A stretch of 64,000 nt of DNA. It comes from Gardnerella greenwoodii 00703Dmash. GTDB taxonomy: Bacteria > Actinomycetota > Actinomycetes > Actinomycetales > Bifidobacteriaceae. A program made the position numbers and the translations under genes. The stretch covers positions 40,807-104,806 of the forward strand of contig NZ_ADEV01000008.1 in NCBI RefSeq assembly GCF_000263635.1, written 5' to 3'. Under the pieces are notes generated by a model. It made no database searches. It was given only the letters and a program-made list of their open reading frames with translations, and was not told where the DNA came from. Shown here in pieces: positions 45,051 through 52,502 of this stretch (position 1 is the stretch's first letter; every line of letters begins with the position of its first letter).

Positions 45051-45149
45051 CTACTTTTCCTTATAGCCTACAGCAACATTACCTGCTTTATCAATACCTT
45101 GTACTTTAAGAACATCAGATACTGGCTTGTCTTTTAAATCAAATTTTCC
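45051..45149 (-). pseudogene. 3' remnant of a small lipoprotein gene
   Basis: The minus strand reads KFDLKDKPVSDVLKVQGIDK and continues AGNVAVGYKEK to a stop, matching the end of the intact lipoprotein at 52071-52502 (KFDLKDKPSSDVLKVPGLNK, TGNVAVGYKKK). The upstream part is unrelated. A hairpin fragment of the MITE (44987-45015) lies just beyond its 3' end. Confidence 0.72.
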
Positions 45150-45183
45150 ACGTAACGATCTCTTGCCATAATAGCGGAATTCA

Positions 45184-45669
45184 TTAATATCTTTCATCTG
45201 AAATTATATGCTCTATTCCACTATGCTCCGATTTAAGATATTCTTTCATAAATGTAGGGTAAGCCTTGAACTTATCAAGCTCATCTATAGGTAACCAATG
45301 CATTGTCTCTTTAGCACCTGACTCTGTTGTGCTTTGGCTCATAAAATCTCTTTTGCCCATGGACTTCATCAAGTAGTAGAGTGTAAGCTCATGGAAGTCT
45401 ACTCCATCTAAGCCGGAGCTACCGATGAATAAGTTCTCGTGTATGACAGCAAGATGATCGACCTCGTAATTAAGACCTGTCTCCTCAAATACTTCTCTCT
45501 TTACGGCTTCTTCTGATGTCTCACCCATGTGAACCGCTCCGCCAACTGAGTAGTAATAGTCGTCCTCATCATTTCCTGCAAATAGCACACAACCTTCTTC
45601 TACTATGATGGCTGCTGCTCTATACCTAAATGCTTTTTTATCGTTAATAAATCCGCAATTATGTTCCAT
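45184..45669 (-). CDS. NUDIX hydrolase
   Basis: A 161-residue NUDIX pyrophosphohydrolase. The NUDIX box is complete: GGAVHMGETSEEAVKREVFEETGL. Residues before it (AAAIIVEEGCVLFAGNDEDDYYYSVGG) form the first strands. Substrate unknown; such small stand-alone proteins clean up nucleotides or act on nucleotide sugars. The ribosome site GGAG is formed by the last codons of a decayed DUF4143 gene 3 bp upstream. Confidence 0.92.
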   Translation of the reverse strand: MEHNCGFINDKKAFRYRAAAIIVEEGCVLFAGNDEDDYYYSVGGAVHMGETSEEAVKREVFEETGLNYEVDHLAVIHENLFIGSSGLDGVDFHELTLYYLMKSMGKRDFMSQSTTESGAKETMHWLPIDELDKFKAYPTFMKEYLKSEHSGIEHIISDERY

Positions 45670-45672
45670 AGT

Positions 45673-45846
45673 TTACTCCTTTAGAAAATCTGGTAAATAT
45701 TTGTGTATAATACCTTCTTGCGAAAAATTCATTGTATCCATCAATAAAACATATTTAGGATAATTATCCTTAACCAATCGATAAACACCAAATTCCCTAC
45801 TACGAGTCTCTTCACCAGCCATCAAATAAGATACTTGATAACTTGG
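45673..45846 (-). pseudogene. 3' remnant of a DUF4143-type AAA ATPase gene
   Basis: About 57 codons ending in a stop: PSYQVSYLMAGEETRSREFG, VYRLVKDNYPKYVLLMDTMN and FSQEGIIHKYLPDFLKE. This is the C-terminus of the bacterial ATPase family with DUF4143 ("YQVSYLLASEETIKREFG..."). The ATPase domain is absent. The same family has further remnants at 33106, 47349 and 53120. Confidence 0.8.
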
Positions 45847-45961
45847 AGGAATAAATCTTATCGAGAACAGAAGAAGGCTGGGTGTGGCTGTCTAAAAAAT
45901 GTCCACACCCACGACGTTAAAGCCTATATGTACGACATTTTTAATCATACTTTCACTCCTT

Positions 45962-45971
45962 GGGGGGGGGG
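45962..45971. repeat. G10 homopolymer tract
   Basis: Ten consecutive G (plus strand) followed by TAATATAA, in a non-coding gap 76 bp from the end of the XRE/membrane gene. Long G/C tracts vary in length between cells and often control phase variation. A hairpin GGGTGTGG/CCACACCC lies 60 bp upstream (about 45880-45910). Confidence 0.8.
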
Positions 45972-46047
45972 TAATATAAGCGCAAGCATACCATATTTCG
46001 CCTGGATAACACCTGTTATTCGCCACAAAATCGGCTCCGAAAGTCAC

Positions 46048-47034
46048 TTATTTCTTTCCAAGCCTCCACGCTTTGAGCACTACTTCTATTACTCCGTAAG
46101 TCAATGCGGCCAACGGCCAAACAATCCAACTTTTTCCCCAATCGGACGTGATGAAACTGTAGGCTAAATAAATGCAGACAATTATAAGCCAGTAAGCTTG
46201 GAGGAATAGGCTAATCTTTGCAGGATAGACAGTTTTTTTCTTCGGTTGCAGCAAACGGCAATAGGACGAGCGGACAATATTCGCCTGTACGAATAAATAA
46301 ACAGCTGCTGCCACCAGAGCAATAGCGATAACTACAAAAAAGCCGGATGAAAGTTGATAAAATTCCGGCGCTATATCCGAAATTATAAGAAAAATAAAGG
46401 CAACCATACATAAAACGACACCACTGACCGTCCGCAACACATACGACGGCATGAAACGTTCCAAGCGTTCTTTGAGCACACTGTCAACGCCGTAAGCCGT
46501 TTCAAAGTCCTCTTTTTCCAAATATTGATAACGCTTTCCGCGGAAATTCTGAATAATAAAAATAGCTACAGCTACAGTAATAATCGCAACACTGAATGCT
46601 AAGCCCATAGTTTTACCGACTTGCGCATTTACTGTGTGAGAAAGCAAAAGATCACTGCCAACCAACGGGATTGCCGCCAGAACACAAAGAAGAACGCCTA
46701 GAGCAACATAGGCGGCAAATGATATTCTGTGAGCAATATAAGCGGAGGCTTCTTCCAGCTCAATTACCCGCATGCGAACGCCGGCTTCTTCCTGGCAGGC
46801 ATTTTCATCTGCGTTGACGTTCTTCCCCATAACATCAATTTCATCTTTTACCAGAAGATCTGTACTAACACCAAACAAACGGCTCAATGCAATTATCCGT
46901 TCCATATCTGGGATACTTTGTGCGCCTTCCCATTTGGAAACAGCTTGGCGACTGACGCCCAATTTGTCCGCCAATTCTTCCTGCGACCAACCGTTTTGTT
47001 TACGCAGTTCCAATATTTTATCTGCTAAAATCAT
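46048..47034 (-). CDS. XRE-family regulator with C-terminal membrane domain
   Basis: 328 residues. N-terminal HTH (LADKILELRKQNGWSQEELADKLGVSRQAVSKWEGAQSIPDMERIIALSRLFGVSTDLL, residues 3-62), a linker, then about six helices (from residue 100). DNA-binding domains fused to integral membrane domains are common in Firmicutes and may sense envelope state. The base composition is richer in GC than neighbours, hinting at transfer. A helix fold similar to the small HTH/membrane pair at 48744-49345 suggests a shared theme in this island. Confidence 0.87.
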   Translation of the reverse strand: MILADKILELRKQNGWSQEELADKLGVSRQAVSKWEGAQSIPDMERIIALSRLFGVSTDLLVKDEIDVMGKNVNADENACQEEAGVRMRVIELEEASAYIAHRISFAAYVALGVLLCVLAAIPLVGSDLLLSHTVNAQVGKTMGLAFSVAIITVAVAIFIIQNFRGKRYQYLEKEDFETAYGVDSVLKERLERFMPSYVLRTVSGVVLCMVAFIFLIISDIAPEFYQLSSGFFVVIAIALVAAAVYLFVQANIVRSSYCRLLQPKKKTVYPAKISLFLQAYWLIIVCIYLAYSFITSDWGKSWIVWPLAALTYGVIEVVLKAWRLGKK

Positions 47035-47229
47035 AAAAACATCTCCATTTCAAACTAGAATTCATCATGATTATGGTGAAATTATAGCTGAAACAGCAGT
47101 TGCGTAGTAGCAAGTGCAGTTGGCAATTGCCTTTAAAAGCGCAATTTCTGCCGACAAATGAGCGCAACTGACCGCCAATTCGTTTTCTCTCATGTTTGCA
47201 CCGCACTTTCCAACCATCTTCACTGATGC

Positions 47230-47344
47230 CGCCAATCATCGGAATAAAAATCCGCCAATCATCGGAACGAAAACCCGCCAATCGTCGGAATGAAAGTTCT
47301 CCAATCATCGGAACGAAAACCCGCCAATCGTCGGAATGAAAGTT
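47230..47344. repeat. Tandem array of five 23-bp repeats
   Basis: Five directly adjacent units, each starting CGCCAATC(A/G)TCGGAA and ending AAAA(A/C)(T/C)C or GAAAGTT, at 47230, 47253, 47276, 47299 and 47322. A partial unit (CACCATCGG) leads into the DUF4143 fragment. Two units recur at 53070-53115 with the same junction, and diverged units lie near 44448-44500. There are no spacers, so it is not CRISPR. The rest of 47035-47229 shows no gene. Confidence 0.88.
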
Positions 47345-47348
47345 CACC

Positions 47349-47684
47349 ATCGGATTTCTATTCGAGACACTTTGCGTCAGAGATTTGCGTATTTTTGCAG
47401 ATTCTCTGGGCAGCGAGGTTTATCACTACAGAGATAAAGACGGACAGGAATGCGATGCGGTTATTCATTTAAGAAATGGTAAATACAGTCTTATTGAAAT
47501 TAAACTCGGAGGCAGCAAACTCATTGAAGATGGTGCAAAAAGTCTTAAAGCGATGAAAGATAAAATCGACACCGATAAAATGAACGCGCCATCTTTCCTT
47601 ATGGTTTTAACTGGAACAGGTGACTTTGCGTATTGCCGTAAAGACGGTGTTTACGTGGTTCCTATTGGCTTCTTAAAAAACTAA
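47349..47684 (+). pseudogene. 3' half of a DUF4143-type AAA ATPase gene
   Basis: An open frame of 111 codons with no start: IGFLFETLCVRDLRIFADSL, then GSEVYHYRDKDGQECDAVIH, EIKLGGSKLIEDGAKSLKAM, and an end VYVVPIGFLKN. This is the nuclease-like C-terminal domain of DUF4143 ATPases, with the D...E-x-K (EIKLG) residues kept. The ATPase half is missing, replaced by the 23-bp repeat array. A TTG at 47385 could start a shorter product but has no ribosome site. Confidence 0.8.
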
Positions 47685-47711
47685 TAGGAAGCCTTGCTCT
47701 GACAACAACGC

Positions 47712-47916
47712 ATTAAACCTTTTAACGATAGCCCTCACTAATCCCTGCTACACAAAGGCAAACTTGCACCCACCTAATCAGCCTTTGACATCATTTACAG
47801 TGCTCTAAATCTACATTGAGAGCACTCGTAGTATTTATACACTTTTTTGAGTGCACACTATGGATATTGCGTGCACTTTTTAACGATAACCACTTTCTAT
47901 CGTTAAAAGGTTTAAT
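47712..47916. mobile_element. 205-bp MITE with perfect 20-bp terminal inverted repeats
   Basis: The ends are ATTAAACCTTTTAACGATAG (47712-47731) and its exact reverse complement (47897-47916). Inside are AGTGCTCT/AGAGCACT and TTTAACGATA/TATCGTTAAA hairpins and no reading frame. Partial copies lie at 34068-34112, 42384-42470, 44987-45015 and 57963-58113. A flanking TA or AT would be the target duplication, as for Tc1/IS630-type elements, but this is ambiguous. The right end supplies the stop codon of relE. Confidence 0.85.
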
Positions 47917-48232
47917 CACCATTTATAACTTTCTCAATATCTCTTTTCCCATAAAGCACACGAGAAACCACAACTTCATACTTTTCTTCAAAAACAAAAT
48001 AAAAAATAAGAAAATTATCACACGCCATGAACCTTAAACCTCTACTCCTCCATGGCTCAAAACTAACTAAACGATGCGCAAGAGGAAACTCATCAAGACT
48101 CAATATTGCTTCCTCCAACCTATTTATCTGCCCCTGCGCGTTTTTCAAAGACAGTAAATTAAACGCAATATAAGCATAAATACCACGCAAGTCTTCTTCA
48201 GCCTCACGCGAAATGTGCACCGTGTAAATCAT
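47912..48232 (-). CDS. RelE/ParE family toxin
   Basis: A 106-residue toxin: MIYTVHISREAEEDLRGIYAYIAFNLLS (N-terminal helices), then HRLVSFEPWRSRGLRFMACDNFLIFYFVFEEKYEVVVSRVLYGKRDIEKVI, the C-terminal strands of the ParE/RelE fold. Its start overlaps the antitoxin stop by 4 bp (48229-48232). The last codons run into the terminal repeat of the MITE, which provides the stop, so the natural C-terminus may have been slightly altered. It should cleave ribosome-bound mRNA or poison gyrase. Confidence 0.9.
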   Translation of the reverse strand: MIYTVHISREAEEDLRGIYAYIAFNLLSLKNAQGQINRLEEAILSLDEFPLAHRLVSFEPWRSRGLRFMACDNFLIFYFVFEEKYEVVVSRVLYGKRDIEKVINGD

Positions 48233-48534
48233 AAATCAAATTCCCTATGCAAGGACGCAAAAACCTTATCCGCAGGCTTCACATCACCAGATAAAACTGA
48301 CTTATAACCCTTTTCCAACTCATCATTCAACTCACCTTGAGTCATAGAACTCACATCACGCGGCTCTCTATAACCCAATTTCACATCAAAAGGAAGCCCC
48401 TGCTGTAAAACAACCTGCTTATAAAACATAGTAATAGCACTCGAAGGAGGAAGACCCAAAGAATTCAATATATACTCTGCCTGCTCTTTTAACTCCGGAT
48501 CAATACGAGTATACAAGTTAGCTGTTTTCGCCAT
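48229..48534 (-). CDS. RelB/DinJ family antitoxin
   Basis: A 101-residue antitoxin: ribbon-helix-helix NLYTRIDPELKEQAEYILNSLGLPPSSAITMFYKQVVLQQGLPFDVKL, then a flexible end that would neutralise RelE (KGYKSVLSGDVKPADKVFASL). An AAGGGG site precedes the ATG. With the downstream relE it is the only clearly complete RelBE-type pair in the window. Confidence 0.93.
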   Translation of the reverse strand: MAKTANLYTRIDPELKEQAEYILNSLGLPPSSAITMFYKQVVLQQGLPFDVKLGYREPRDVSSMTQGELNDELEKGYKSVLSGDVKPADKVFASLHREFDL

Positions 48535-48743
48535 ACAATCACCCCTTATTCCTTACGGCAATTATACAACATTGCATTTGCATTGCAATGGCACTGCATT
48601 AACATCAGCACAAGCAAAGTAAAACTCACGACAAGTGCTCACCACATCTTTATTCAATACAATGGAAAGTCACCTTGACATTTACTCTCGAAACGATTAT
48701 CTTATATGTAAAGCTAGCTTTCCGTTAGGAAGGAGAATGTAAT

Positions 48744-48947
48744 GTGAAAAATAGACTTGAACAAATTAGAAAAGAAAAAGGCATAACCCAAGAAGAACTT
48801 GCCGACGCACTCGAAGTATCAAGACAAACAGTCGGTTCTTTGGAAAATGGAAGATACAACCCGTCAATCATATTGGCATACAAAATTGCTAAGTACTTTG
48901 ATTTAACAATCGAAGAAATATTTATCTACGAGGAAGATAAAAAATGA
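48744..48947 (+). CDS. Small XRE-family transcriptional regulator
   Basis: A 67-residue helix-turn-helix protein (RLEQIRKEKGITQEELADALEVSRQTVGSLENGRYNPSIILAYKIAKYFDLTIEEIF), of the type encoded just before small membrane proteins in Firmicutes. The start is GTG at 48744: AAGGAG lies 8 bases upstream, and the ATG just before (48742) is followed at once by a stop. It overlaps the next gene by 4 bp. Confidence 0.93.
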   Translation: MKNRLEQIRKEKGITQEELADALEVSRQTVGSLENGRYNPSIILAYKIAKYFDLTIEEIFIYEEDKK

Positions 48948-49345
48948 AAAAACAGAAAACCCAGAATTTTTGGTACATAGGATATGTAATAGGAATTTGC
49001 GGACTAATTCTTGCACTGACTCTTAAACTGAACGAATCCGTAGAAATTGTACTGTCAGTTGTTTTTGTTGCAATTATCTCACTTTCACACGTAAAAATCA
49101 TGCACTATAAGATGATGGAAAAAGACCACAACTACAAAATAAATGTGAACGATGAAAGAAACGAGAAAATAAAAGATAAAGTAAATGCAACAATGGCATT
49201 CATACTGATGCACCTAATGGGAATAATTGCCATAATTGCATTTATCACAAAAGCATATTTTCCAGCTGCTCTTTTAGCTATTTCAGTCGCCTTTTCTCCA
49301 TTAATCATGTTTTTTATCAACAAATATTATGAGAAAAAATATTAA
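48944..49345 (+). CDS. Small membrane protein paired with the XRE regulator
   Basis: 133 residues with four helices (about 10-30, 33-52, 80-100, 105-128) and a charged central loop (DERNEKIKDKVNATMAF, the conserved core of DUF2178-like proteins). It overlaps the regulator by 4 bp (ATGA), so the pair is one unit. Function is unknown. Confidence 0.82.
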   Translation: MKKQKTQNFWYIGYVIGICGLILALTLKLNESVEIVLSVVFVAIISLSHVKIMHYKMMEKDHNYKINVNDERNEKIKDKVNATMAFILMHLMGIIAIIAFITKAYFPAALLAISVAFSPLIMFFINKYYEKKY

Positions 49346-49368
49346 AACCAGACCCACCCACCCATTTA

Positions 49369-50013
49369 CTACTTATTACGAAGCAAACCAACTTTCATAA
49401 ATTCTTTATCTCCAATACGGAACTTTTTACTATTAAACGCCACTCCCATAATTCTGCTAATAATATACTCATCAGTTATAAGCACGAAATACTGCTTATC
49501 TTTTTTATCCACCAAATAATACTGATCAGCCACAAGAGTGGCAACAGCTTTACTGAAATCATATATGCCAAACAATGGCAATCCTCCAAGGAGAGTAGAA
49601 AACCATCCAACAAAATTATCCACCATTTTCTCAGATGAACTGTTATAAGTCTTAACAACAGTTAGCATATTGATTTCTGAGTCAGGATATTCATCTAATA
49701 CAATCTGCTCTTTAATTTTCAGCTTCTTAAAACTGCTCAACCTACCGTCGAAACCATATTTATTGAGATTAATAGGCTTCTTAGTAATAGAAAAATCAAC
49801 GCTATTGTTCTCATCCAAAAGATAATCAACACTCACGCTTAGAGCAGATGCAATAAATTTCAGATTCTCTATATCTGGCAAACCCCGATTCGTTTCCCAT
49901 TTTGCTACAGCAGCACGAGATACCATCAATAATTCCGAAAGCTCCTCCTGCGTCAACCCAGCTTCCAGACGAGCCTTTCTAATTTTTTCTCCCAAAGATA
50001 TAACACTACTCAT
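49369..50013 (-). CDS. XRE-family regulator with a C-terminal PH-like domain
   Basis: A 214-residue protein. HTH at 9-65 (GEKIRKARLEAGLTQEELSELLMVSRAAVAKWETNRGLPDIENLKFIASALSVSVDYLL). The C-terminal 120 residues (YNSSSEKMVDNFVGWFSTLLGGLPLFGIYDFSKAVATLVADQYYLVDKKDKQYFVLITDEYIISRIMGVAFNSKKFRIGDKEFMKVGLL) look like a beta-rich domain of no known role. It converges on the membrane protein gene. Confidence 0.83.
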   Translation of the reverse strand: MSSVISLGEKIRKARLEAGLTQEELSELLMVSRAAVAKWETNRGLPDIENLKFIASALSVSVDYLLDENNSVDFSITKKPINLNKYGFDGRLSSFKKLKIKEQIVLDEYPDSEINMLTVVKTYNSSSEKMVDNFVGWFSTLLGGLPLFGIYDFSKAVATLVADQYYLVDKKDKQYFVLITDEYIISRIMGVAFNSKKFRIGDKEFMKVGLLRNK

Positions 50014-50361
50014 GACACAACTCCTTTCAAATCAGTTATTACACATCATGAAATTACTTGACGGAAACCAAATTAGTATTGAAACATTTGATTTAGATAC
50101 CGCCTAATTACAAACTAACAAATAATTTACAGCGGAAAAAGAAACAAGGTGAAACACTATAGTTACCAACTGTAACAGTATAAGAATGCAAATAATGTAG
50201 GGAACTTTTCTACGATTATTCCACCGATTTGTTCCCCAAAAACACAAGCAACTAGAGCACGCAAATATGGATTCTACTATCTGGCAATCACTATCTGGCA
50301 ATCTTCAGATACTCTTCGATTTTGGCATCCAACGATTCTGACATACAACCAATCTGCCCTA
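50014..50361. other. Intergenic region with GGGAAC hairpin repeat, copy 1
   Basis: About 350 bp, no gene. At 50196-50264 lies a hairpin repeat starting TGTAGGGAACTTTTCTACGA whose GGGAAC pairs with GTTCCC, ending in CAAGCAACTAGAGC. A second copy is at 52888-52956. Confidence 0.7.
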
Positions 50362-51630
50362 CTACCAATATGCCCTACTGCTCTTTGCAATTAGCCCAGT
50401 GCTATATTCATAAGTATAGGTGCTCTGCATATCAGCATCACTCGGCGACCAGCTTCCATTTGAAGATTTTGAAGCCTTAAACAGAATATAAAGACCACAT
50501 TTTCCATCCTGAGAGTCCCTGTTATACTGCAGATAAGTAATGTCCGAACGGCTTTCATTCAAAACAAAATACATATTCCCCTTGGCAGTATAGTTCTCCT
50601 TGAACGTAAATCCTTGTGCCGCAAAATACTTATCAAATATCTTAAGCGCTGCATTTCTTTCCTTCTTTGATTCTAAATCATGCTCAGCGGAATCATGCAA
50701 ATCGGAATTTTTATCTGGCTCTTCAACCTTTAATCTTGTATCTTTCCTGTTATTACGATCAATTCTGCGATACCACTCAGATTCACTTATTTTTGGATCA
50801 GTATCAGTTGAATCTTTCATTGGTCGAAGATACTTAAGGAAAAATGGGCCTTCAGACTTATAAAGATAATACTCAAAAGGAGCATACATGTCATCCACGT
50901 GCTCTGTGTATGTACCATTATGATTTTGTTTCACAGAATATCTGCCAACAATAAACAAAACGTCAAAAAATCCAAGACCTAAGATAATCAATACACAAAG
51001 CATAACATGTAGACAACGAAGTACAATTCTTATACCTATCTTCCGTACACGCGAAATAAGATAGAGATTATAGAAGACACATACAAGAGCAATCGTAATC
51101 ATCCAAACAACTGGCATTGCAGCGCATATAACATATACCCAAGTCTGCAAAAGCCACTGATTTGGAAGACGTACCGCAGTTATTCCAAAGAATGCAGTTA
51201 GAATACCACTTAACACAAAAAAGCAACAAAGAATCAGCGAGATTCTACCCTTCCACCGTTGCTTGCCATAGCTAAGAAAAGATTTGTTACAATCTACATT
51301 TGCACTCCTAAAACGACTATGTATATTGCGCTGCCAAATAACACAAATAACCCAAATAAGAGAAACTACAACAAGAAACAGAATTGCAAAACAATAAGTG
51401 ATCCATCCAAAAAGCTGTAGCTTATTGGACGCCATAAAAGCAGTTCCAACAATAATTAAGATGGAAAAGATTTCCGCACTCAATTGTAAAACCTTATACT
51501 TGGGCAATTCCTTATTTGCACTGTTAAGGTTCTCACATATTTGCTCATGTGATTCACAATATAGTGGATTTTTCTCCTCTCTGGGAGTATGTTCCTGCTT
51601 TTCCTTCTCTTTCATCGATGAATCTGACAT
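50362..51630 (-). CDS. Membrane protein of unknown function
   Basis: About 422 residues: a charged N-terminus (KEKEKQEHTPREEKNP), four or five helices over about 60-230 (FSILIIVGTAFMASNKLQLFGWITYCFAILFLVVVSLIWVICVI and so on), then a soluble C-terminal domain (about 250-420) with a DPKISESEWYRRIDRNNRKDTR linker and a beta-rich end (FTFKENYTAKGNMYFVLNESRSDITYLQYNRD). No family recognised. The ATG at 51630 lies 13 bp after the antitoxin stop; an in-frame upstream start overlaps it. Confidence 0.72.
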   Translation of the reverse strand: MSDSSMKEKEKQEHTPREEKNPLYCESHEQICENLNSANKELPKYKVLQLSAEIFSILIIVGTAFMASNKLQLFGWITYCFAILFLVVVSLIWVICVIWQRNIHSRFRSANVDCNKSFLSYGKQRWKGRISLILCCFFVLSGILTAFFGITAVRLPNQWLLQTWVYVICAAMPVVWMITIALVCVFYNLYLISRVRKIGIRIVLRCLHVMLCVLIILGLGFFDVLFIVGRYSVKQNHNGTYTEHVDDMYAPFEYYLYKSEGPFFLKYLRPMKDSTDTDPKISESEWYRRIDRNNRKDTRLKVEEPDKNSDLHDSAEHDLESKKERNAALKIFDKYFAAQGFTFKENYTAKGNMYFVLNESRSDITYLQYNRDSQDGKCGLYILFKASKSSNGSWSPSDADMQSTYTYEYSTGLIAKSSRAYW

Positions 51631-51643
51631 TTTTCTGTTCCAA

Positions 51644-51940
51644 TCATCGTTCAAGCTCTTCAAAAACATCATCTATCGGATAACTATCACCACGAACCGC
51701 CTGATCATAACCTTTAGCCATAAACGCGTTAAACGTTTTCTCATCCATATCATCTTGCGCCGGAAGCGACTTCGGAATAGTAAGCGAAAACGGAATACCC
51801 TTATTAAGAATGATTTGACGATAAAACATGTCAATAGCAGTAGCCCTAGGAATTCCAATAGTTTCCAAAATCTGCTCCGCCTGCTGCTTAATATTTTCTT
51901 GTATTCTCACATTCACATTCGCTGTTTTAGTAACTGCCAT
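51644..51940 (-). CDS. RelB/DinJ family antitoxin, orphan
   Basis: A 98-residue antitoxin: TKTANVNVRIQENIKQQAEQILETIGIPRATAIDMFYRQIILNKGIPFSLTIPKSLP, then a tail with FNAFMAKGYDQAVRGDSYPIDDVFEEL. No toxin gene follows; the next frame is the membrane protein. The ATG at 51940 has GGAGG 9 bases upstream. It may still repress transcription. Confidence 0.9.
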   Translation of the reverse strand: MAVTKTANVNVRIQENIKQQAEQILETIGIPRATAIDMFYRQIILNKGIPFSLTIPKSLPAQDDMDEKTFNAFMAKGYDQAVRGDSYPIDDVFEELER

Positions 51941-52070
51941 ATCAATCAACCTCCATACACACATCACAAATTATTGTATCGCATATTGCAACACAATTTA
52001 CATGAATAGGATTCCTCGACTGATATAAACACTTTCAACATTCACACTAAGCATTTAGTGCAAAATACTA

Positions 52071-52502
52071 CTATTTCTTCTTATAACCTACAGCAACATT
52101 ACCTGTTTTATTAAGTCCTGGTACTTTAAGAACATCAGAACTTGGCTTGTCTTTTAAATCAAATTTACCAACTAAAAATAGAGCTTTATACCCTGAACTA
52201 GGCAAATTAAACTGTGAGTCAACTAATTTGATGGGCTTATCTCCAAGAGTGACTTTAGACAAATCATAATGAGAATCAAGAACGTCTCGTGACACAAAGA
52301 GATACAGTTCACCTTTATTCATGTAATCGTCTGGTAGGCGATATTCTTTCTGAGATACCTCTACTGTTTCCCAATGATACGACGCAAGCTCCGCCTTCTC
52401 ATCATCAGCACATCCCGCAAGAGAAAAGATAGAACCTAGCAGCAGAAGCATAACAAGACAACTTTGAAAAATGTTTTTACAAAAAATAGTTTTACTCCTC
52501 AT
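52071..52502 (-). CDS. Small lipoprotein of unknown function
   Basis: About 143 residues: signal peptide (KTIFCKNIFQSCLVMLLLLGSIFSLAGC) with lipobox LAGC, then ADDEKAELASYHWETVEVSQ and a beta-rich domain with LYLFVSRDVLDSHYDLSKVTLGDK and KFDLKDKPSSDVLKVPGLNK. The start at 52502 is chosen because it leads into the signal peptide (AAGGAGG lies 11 bases upstream); the longer reading to 52703 is not convincing. A 3' remnant of a paralogue is at 45051-45149. Confidence 0.75.
   Translation of the reverse strand: MRSKTIFCKNIFQSCLVMLLLLGSIFSLAGCADDEKAELASYHWETVEVSQKEYRLPDDYMNKGELYLFVSRDVLDSHYDLSKVTLGDKPIKLVDSQFNLPSSGYKALFLVGKFDLKDKPSSDVLKVPGLNKTGNVAVGYKKK

Noticed and set aside
45835..46167. 110-codon plus-strand frame through the G10 tract
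   Set aside because: It overlaps the well-supported XRE/membrane gene on the other strand and has no family resemblance or ribosome site.
47230..47344. Short direct repeats resembling a CRISPR array
   Set aside because: The 23-bp units are back to back with no spacers, and no cas gene is in the window.
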